A stretch of DNA of 5,051 nucleotides, taken from positions 1 to 5,051 of the forward strand of contig JAOZSZ010000125.1 in the NCBI GenBank assembly GCA_029939385.1. Reading direction: 5' to 3'. Shown piece after piece: positions 5,039 to 5,051 of the stretch. The translations under genes and the position numbers were made by a program. The stretch is from Pontiella sp. GTDB lineage: Bacteria > Verrucomicrobiota > Kiritimatiellia > Kiritimatiellales > Pontiellaceae. Position 1 is the stretch's first letter. Every line of letters starts with the position of its first letter. The notes below the pieces were generated by a model. It was not told the origin of the DNA. It did not search any database and was given only the letters and a program-made list of their open reading frames with translations.

Positions 5039-5051
5039 ATGGCAGATATTA
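5039..5051 (+). CDS. Start of an unidentified gene, cut by the window end
   Basis: ATG at 5039 follows GAGGAG (5030-5035) by three bases, and the frame reads M-A-D-I before the window ends. Only four codons are visible, so no product can be named. The strong purine-rich ribosome site and the long preceding leader after a terminator suggest that it is the first gene of a new transcription unit. Confidence 0.55.

Noticed and set aside
1..5051. CRISPR arrays, insertion sequences, tRNA or rRNA genes, toxin-antitoxin pairs
   Set aside because: I looked for spaced direct repeats, terminal inverted repeats with transposase motifs, and conserved tRNA/rRNA segments by eye and saw none.

Overview
The window looks like an ordinary chromosomal segment of a Gram-negative bacterium with mid-range base composition. 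The best guess is a member of the Verrucomicrobiota (Opitutae-like). That guess rests on the double-length nucleoside diphosphate kinase, the small Sec/lipobox peptide and the overall protein style. It is inference from memory, not a search. I see no transposase, integrase, CRISPR repeat, tRNA, rRNA or defence-system gene.

Layout, left to right. (1) Two minus-strand genes: a 53-residue probable lipoprotein (445-284), followed 15 bases later by the first 89 codons of murA (268-1, cut by the window edge). They probably form an operon, read from a candidate promoter at 470-499. (2) Running away from them on the plus strand is a small pair: a 34-codon ORF (536-640) with a good ribosome site, whose last 8 bases overlap the start of a 105-residue unknown protein (633-950). 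(3) A convergent hairpin (941-970) separates this pair from a minus-strand RsmB/NSUN-type RNA cytosine-C5 methyltransferase (2297-984). (4) A divergent control region of about 74 bases contains a perfect 7-bp inverted repeat (2318-2339). (5) A plus-strand two-gene operon follows: a tandem-domain nucleoside diphosphate kinase (2372-3535) and, 10 bases later, a class I aspartate/aromatic aminotransferase (3546-4742). A strong symmetrical intrinsic terminator closes it (4761-4793). (6) A 245-base leader without a convincing gene holds a GC-rich hairpin, a purine tract and an inverted repeat. It ends at the strong ribosome site of a new gene of which only four codons (M-A-D-I) are visible.

Most functions are housekeeping: cell-wall precursor synthesis (murA), RNA modification (rsmB-like), NTP balancing (ndk) and amino acid metabolism (aminotransferase). 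The most unusual item is the kinase. It carries two NDK folds, of which only the second keeps the catalytic histidine and the nucleotide-binding lysine, and that second fold has an extra stretch of about 40 residues. The less explained parts are the small lipoprotein, the overlapping small ORF pair and the structured leader at the right end. I found no clear evidence of a new multi-gene system.
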